5,484 nt of DNA from an uncultured Clostridia bacterium (lineage in GTDB: Bacteria; Bacillota; Clostridia; Oscillospirales; CAG-272): the NCBI GenBank assembly GCA_937894775.1, contig CALAXC010000039.1, positions 1-5,484 of the forward strand, in the 5' to 3' direction. Made by a program: the position numbers and the translations under genes. Under the pieces are notes generated by a model, which was not told the DNA's origin, made no database searches, and worked only from the letters and a program-made list of their open reading frames with translations. This document shows, in pieces, positions 5,371-5,484 of the stretch (its first letter is position 1; each line of letters starts with the position of its first letter).

Positions 5371-5484
5371 TTTTTGGTCAAGTTTTTTTCAAAAAACTTG
5401 CGGGGTCAAGAGGGGCAGCGCCCCCGAAGAAAACAGCGTTTTCTTTTTGCGAAGCTTTTTCTTTTGCGCCTCTTGTGTCAAAAG
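5371..5484. repeat. Right flank: hairpin-rich intergenic repeat, cut by the window edge
   Basis: Three hairpins follow each other: CAAGTTTTTT/AAAAAACTTG (5379-5388 with 5391-5400), GGGGC-AGC-GCCCC (5412-5424) and AAGAAAAC-AGC-GTTTTCTT (5427-5445), the last two sharing the loop AGC. GGTCAAG occurs twice (5376-5382 and 5404-5410). CAAGAGG (5407-5413) is complementary to CCTCTTG (5469-5475), enclosing the second and third hairpins. The composition, with G and C blocks beside A and T runs, differs from the genes. It resembles a dispersed intergenic repeat I remember from Oscillospiraceae genomes (GGTCAAG, T-run hairpin, CTTGCGGGG, GGGGC-GCCCC); copy number cannot be judged here. It lies upstream of the operon promoter and could terminate transcription entering from the right. 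Confidence 0.65.

Noticed and set aside
5238..5381. 48-residue N-terminal extension of the GH109-like protein
   Set aside because: It would include the promoter and ribosome site, and the Rossmann fold starts at the ATG at 5237.
5363..5484. Plus-strand frame from ATG 5363 running off the right edge
   Set aside because: It is read through the hairpin repeat, has no ribosome site, and its Phe/Ser/Lys-rich product is just the repeat translated.

Overview
The window looks like ordinary chromosome from an AT-rich Gram-positive anaerobe of the Clostridia, probably an uncultured gut or rumen Oscillospiraceae-type lineage. The basis is strong GGAGG ribosome sites, sigma-70-type promoters with extended -10 boxes, a lipoprotein signal with a Cys lipobox, Clostridia-style protein sequences and structured intergenic repeats at both edges. 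The taxonomic call is inference from these features, not from a search.

Layout: all four protein genes lie on the minus strand, so transcription runs from high to low coordinates. The right flank (about 5371-5484) is a structured intergenic repeat made of several hairpins. A promoter at 5268-5296 then drives a two-gene unit: a Gfo/Idh/MocA-fold protein resembling the NAD-dependent glycosidase family GH109 (4101-5237), and a GNAT acetyltransferase (3528-4091) that begins 9 nt after its stop. A two-tier hairpin terminator (3480-3524) ends this unit. A second promoter (3357-3385), surrounded by short palindromes, drives citrate synthase (1908-3287). Next comes an extracellular solute-binding lipoprotein (187-1863), 44 nt downstream with no visible terminator or convincing promoter between, so it may be read from the citrate synthase promoter. 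A second two-tier terminator (107-151) closes it. The left flank (1-106) is noncoding and probably part of another dispersed repeat.

How the genes fit together: citrate synthase makes citrate, in fermenters usually feeding 2-oxoglutarate and glutamate synthesis. The lipoprotein is probably a sugar-type ABC transporter receptor, but no permease or ATPase gene lies in the window. The GH109-like protein and the GNAT form a separate coupled pair, plausibly acting on a (perhaps amino-) sugar or a glycoside in the cytoplasm; the substrate cannot be read from the sequence. No mobile-element gene, CRISPR array, rRNA or tRNA was recognised, and no stretch over 300 bases lacks a gene. I see no clear new multi-gene system. 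The most worthwhile leads are the GH109-like enzyme lacking the usual EKP lysine, the palindromes around the citrate synthase promoter, and the hairpin-rich right-edge repeat.
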